Assembly: GCF_012641745.1 (NCBI RefSeq)
Contig: NZ_WEHZ01000006.1
Coordinates: forward strand, 124,001-188,000
Source: Pseudoalteromonas peptidolytica
Lineage (GTDB): Bacteria; Pseudomonadota; Gammaproteobacteria; Enterobacterales; Alteromonadaceae
DNA: 64,000 nt
Direction: 5' to 3'
Shown: positions 61,440 to 64,000 of the stretch, in pieces
Layout: every line of letters begins with the position of its first letter
How positions within the stretch are numbered: the stretch's first letter is position 1
The notes under the pieces: model-generated
The model's input: only the letters and a program-made list of their open reading frames with translations
Told to the model about the DNA's origin: nothing
Databases searched by the model: none
Position numbers and translations under genes: made by a program

Positions 61440-61490
61440 AAAATTCACTTAAGCATACGTGAGTATGCAGATAACGCTAAGAAAGGACTT

Positions 61491-63527
61491 ATGAATACAA
61501 CACGACTCCCAATAGCACTGCTTTTAGGTGTGGCAAGTATAATAACTGGTTGCTCAGACTCTGATAATGACGTTGAAATAAATATACCTAAGGTAGCTGA
61601 TCTTCCCAAAGAGGGCACTTTGGTTTCTCTACGCTTATTAGAGACTACGGATCTACATGCAAACATGCTGAACTACAATTACTTTTCTGACAAGCAAGAT
61701 GACAAAGTTGGACTAGTTAAAACTGCAGCTTTGATCCACCATGCTAGAAGCGAAGTGAAAAACGCCATGCTTGTTGATAATGGCGATTTAATCCAAGGCA
61801 GCCCACTTGGTGATTATATAGCTAAGATAAAAGACTTAAAGGAAGGAGACGTTCATCCTGTTTACAAAGCGATGAATACATTAACGTATGACGTTGCAAA
61901 TATTGGTAACCACGAATTTAATTTCGGCCTAGAGTTTTTGGAAGAGGCAATTAATGATGCCAATTTTCCTTATATTAGTGCCAATGTGTTTAAAGTTGAT
62001 GGCGACGAAGACGAATCAAATGACGTCCCTTTTTTTACCCCTTACATTGTTAAAGAAAAACGGTTTCTTGATGAACTTGGTAAGGAGCAAGTGATTAACG
62101 TTGGGTTTATTGGGTTTGTGCCACCGCAAATTATGCAGTGGGATAAGGCCAACCTTGAAGGTAAGGTGATAGCCAAAGATATTATAAAAATGGCGGAATA
62201 TTATATACCCAAAATGAAAGCTGAGGGTGCGGATATCATTGTTGCTATTCCACATTCAGGGTTAGATGTAAGCGCTGATAAACCAATGGCTGAGAATGCC
62301 TCTTATGCGCTGTCGAAAGTTGAAGGTATTGATGCCATTATGTTCGGCCATGCACACGCCAATTTTCCCGGGGCTGGCTACGGCGATTTACAAGCTTATG
62401 GTATTGATAACGAAAAGGGTACGATTAATGGTGTTGCAGCGGTGATGCCGGGGTTTTGGGGAAATCATTTAGGTATTATCGACTTAGATGTTCGGTTTAA
62501 TTCAGGAGAATGGGTTGTGGTTGATTCTCAGTCAATGCTCAGGCCAATTTACGAGACTGATGATAATCGTAATACTGTTTCTTTGGTAGAGAGCGATGCA
62601 ACTATTGAAGCCGCGATTCGTCATGAGCATAATGAAACGCGGACTTGGGTCAATGAACCATTCGCAAAAATTACCAATACCGTTAATAGCTATTTCGCCT
62701 TGGTTAATGACGATCCATCTATCCAGATCGTTACTGATTCACAAGCATGGTATACCGCAAAAATCGTTCAAGGTACGGAGTTGGAAGGTCTGCCTATTCT
62801 CTCCGCTGGTGCGCCATTTCGCGCAGGTCGAGGTGGGCCCGATGATTTCACCGCTATTCCTGCCGGAGACATTGCTTATCGTAACGTAGCTGATATGTAT
62901 ATTTATCCAAATGTGCTCAAAGTACTGAAGCTGTCGGGTGCTGAAGTTCGTGAATGGCTTGAAATGTCTGCTGGACAATTTAACCAGATCACAGCAAACA
63001 CTGAGGGGGTTCAGGCGTTGATCAACCCCGATTTTCCTTCTTATAATTACGACGTGTTAGATGGCGTAACTTATCAGATTGATGTTACCGAGCCTGCGCG
63101 TTACGCAGCAAATGGTGACAAGGTCTCTAACGGTAATCGGATCAAAGCACTTAAATATCAAGGCGAGCTAGTAACAGATGAGCAAATTTTCTTAGTGGCA
63201 ACAAATAACTATCGCACTTCGGGCGGCGGTAACTTTCCAAACGTATCAGCTGATAAAATAGTGGTGGATTCACCAAATGAGAACCGTCAGGTCGTTGCAG
63301 ATTATATTACGTATGTCAGTGAAAAAAATGGTGCAAAGGGTTTAGATCCATCCGCTGATATGAACTGGTCATTTTCTCCTGTGGTTGGCGCACATATTGA
63401 GTTTTTTAGCTCAGCGAGCACTGATGCAGAGTTATATAGCCAGCAGTTTATTCATATTCTCCCTACCGGAAAAACCAACGAAAATGGATTTGCGCTGTAT
63501 CAGTTAGATTTAACACAACCACTGTAA
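61491..63527 (+). CDS. cpdB: 2',3'-cyclic-nucleotide 2'-phosphodiesterase/3'-nucleotidase, lipoprotein form
   Basis: Hydrolyses 2',3'-cyclic nucleotides and 3'-nucleotides outside the cytoplasm so nucleosides and phosphate can be salvaged. The 678-residue protein has a lipobox (ITGC, Cys21), the metallophosphatase domain with LLETTDLHANML, DNGDLIQGSPLGDYI, IGNHEFNFG, PHSGLD and MFGHAHANFPG, and a 5'-nucleotidase C-terminal substrate domain (SAGAPFRAGRGGPDDFTAI; ATNNYRTSGGGNFP). The E. coli enzyme is a soluble periplasmic protein, so the lipid anchor is a difference. AAAGGA precedes the ATG. It follows a dispersed repeat whose end may contribute a promoter -10. Confidence 0.93.
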   Translation: MNTTRLPIALLLGVASIITGCSDSDNDVEINIPKVADLPKEGTLVSLRLLETTDLHANMLNYNYFSDKQDDKVGLVKTAALIHHARSEVKNAMLVDNGDLIQGSPLGDYIAKIKDLKEGDVHPVYKAMNTLTYDVANIGNHEFNFGLEFLEEAINDANFPYISANVFKVDGDEDESNDVPFFTPYIVKEKRFLDELGKEQVINVGFIGFVPPQIMQWDKANLEGKVIAKDIIKMAEYYIPKMKAEGADIIVAIPHSGLDVSADKPMAENASYALSKVEGIDAIMFGHAHANFPGAGYGDLQAYGIDNEKGTINGVAAVMPGFWGNHLGIIDLDVRFNSGEWVVVDSQSMLRPIYETDDNRNTVSLVESDATIEAAIRHEHNETRTWVNEPFAKITNTVNSYFALVNDDPSIQIVTDSQAWYTAKIVQGTELEGLPILSAGAPFRAGRGGPDDFTAIPAGDIAYRNVADMYIYPNVLKVLKLSGAEVREWLEMSAGQFNQITANTEGVQALINPDFPSYNYDVLDGVTYQIDVTEPARYAANGDKVSNGNRIKALKYQGELVTDEQIFLVATNNYRTSGGGNFPNVSADKIVVDSPNENRQVVADYITYVSEKNGAKGLDPSADMNWSFSPVVGAHIEFFSSASTDAELYSQQFIHILPTGKTNENGFALYQLDLTQPL

Positions 63528-63954
63528 CTTTTATAAAAGCCGCCGATTATTTATTCTTCGGCGGCTTCGTTCACTATGAAATGAGTAGATTGCCTGCTGT
63601 TTAAACGCGTTTCCTAGCTCACTAGTCAGGGACTATCGTTCACAATCGATTTTTAACGCTCTTCAGGTCAGTTTCAACCAAGATATATGCAATCAAACTT
63701 TGTCTATGCACAACTTTATATTTAAGAGATTATTGCTAGTCGCTTTTTGATTGCTACCTTTAACATCATATCAACTACCTTTTTATTCCATTTAACATGT
63801 TTGGATGGTAATGATTGCTATTTGTGTTAATGTGTCCTCGTTTTGGCAACTTTACGTATTGGACGGAACAGTTTGTCAATCTGCTTGTATTCTTCGAGTG
63901 TGAACTCAAAGGGTTATGGTCAAATAATTTTGGAACAATGTAATATGAAAAGCG
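63528..63954. other. 427-bp gap after cpdB
   Basis: It holds a GC-rich hairpin after cpdB and the leader of the right-edge gene. A short minus-strand open stretch (63827-63913, EFTLEEYKQIDKLFRPIRKVAK...) has a coding look but no start and 5' and 3' stops, so it could be a decayed gene fragment. Nothing else is recognised. Confidence 0.4.
63537..63567 (+). terminator. GC-rich hairpin after cpdB
   Basis: AAGCCGCCGA / TCGGCGGCTT, a 10-bp stem with an 11-base loop, 9 bp past the stop. It is followed by CGTTC, so the T-run is poor. Confidence 0.6.
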
Positions 63955-64000
63955 TTTGCTTAATTTTATTCCTGTTGCCTTTCTATTTATTTGCTGATGC
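63955..64000 (+). CDS. N-terminal fragment of an exported protein (runs off the window)
   Basis: ATG at 63955 opens MKSVCLILFLLPFYLFADA, a clear Sec signal peptide with likely cleavage near FADA, and the frame stays open to the window end. The ribosome site is weak (TGGAAC upstream). The mature protein lies outside, so the family is unknown. Confidence 0.55.

Larger units (their letters stand above)
60686..61490. other. 805-bp AT-rich gap with gene remnant and repeat copy E
   Basis: It should contain the promoter of the MAF-type operon (minus strand) and of cpdB (plus strand). I recognise a short coding-like remnant (61035-61230) and a dispersed repeat (61231-61439). The remaining ~350 bp (60686-61034) is AT-rich with no recognisable feature. 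Confidence 0.6.

Noticed and set aside
63827..63913. Transposase-like fragment FTLEEYKQIDKLFRPIRKVAK on the minus strand
   Set aside because: The stretch is 26 residues, bounded by stops and lacking a start. It has a coding look but is too short to assign to an IS family.

Overview
The window looks like chromosomal DNA of a marine gammaproteobacterium of the Alteromonadales, most likely Pseudoalteromonas or a close relative. This is inferred from the gene order and protein flavour, not from a database match. Core blocks keep the enterobacterial order: thrS-infC-rpmI-rplT; yfaE-nrdB-nrdA near gph-ubiG and divergent gyrA; and serC-aroA-cmk-rpsA-ihfB-lapA-lapB-pyrF. Base composition is moderately AT-rich.

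Layout. 1-96 is the tail of a gene entering from the left. 154-1600 is a catalase broken by a 4-bp duplication. 2018-6176 holds an exported S41 peptidase and an acyl-CoA synthetase. 6583-12143 is an RND efflux pump (acrAB type) with a divergent TetR-family gene, then a convergent ABC exporter (12127-13971), a DUF3010 protein and an EEP-family phosphohydrolase. 16048-19334 is the translation operon, including infC with its AUU start. 19430-25180 has an SDR, an M14 peptidase plus MBL-hydrolase pair, an Lrp/AsnC gene with a stop at codon 5, and a SulP transporter. 25479-27373 is a LytS/LytTR two-component pair. 27672-30924 is pykA divergent from gnd, with two palindromes between them. 31000-33961 is sppA-ansA. 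34174-38222 holds fadH, a DoxX protein, a YdjA-type nitroreductase and upp.

38526-41744 is a zinc locus. A His-rich TonB-dependent receptor (ZnuD type) is divergent from a YaeQ-family protein, and two Zur-like palindromes lie between them. 41760-45504 is the class Ia ribonucleotide reductase operon, with DnaA-box and NrdR-like sites upstream. 45860-57972 is core metabolism, topoisomerase, translation and LPS-assembly genes.

The most unusual locus is 58029-60685: a MAF/DUF115-type glycosyltransferase-like gene translationally coupled to a small exported protein made largely of 16 near-identical GTGDSF repeats. I read it as a possible dedicated modification enzyme plus repeat substrate. It is followed by an 805-bp AT-rich gap with a gene remnant cut by a repeat, then a CpdB-type lipoprotein and the start of another exported protein.

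A dispersed palindromic repeat of about 162 bp (ends ATACCAATTTG / CAAATTGGTAT) occurs in full or partial form at least six times, always in the same orientation. Two copies begin exactly at the stop codon of the preceding gene. It looks like a MITE-like or REP-like family. No tRNA, rRNA, CRISPR array, intact IS or prophage was recognised.
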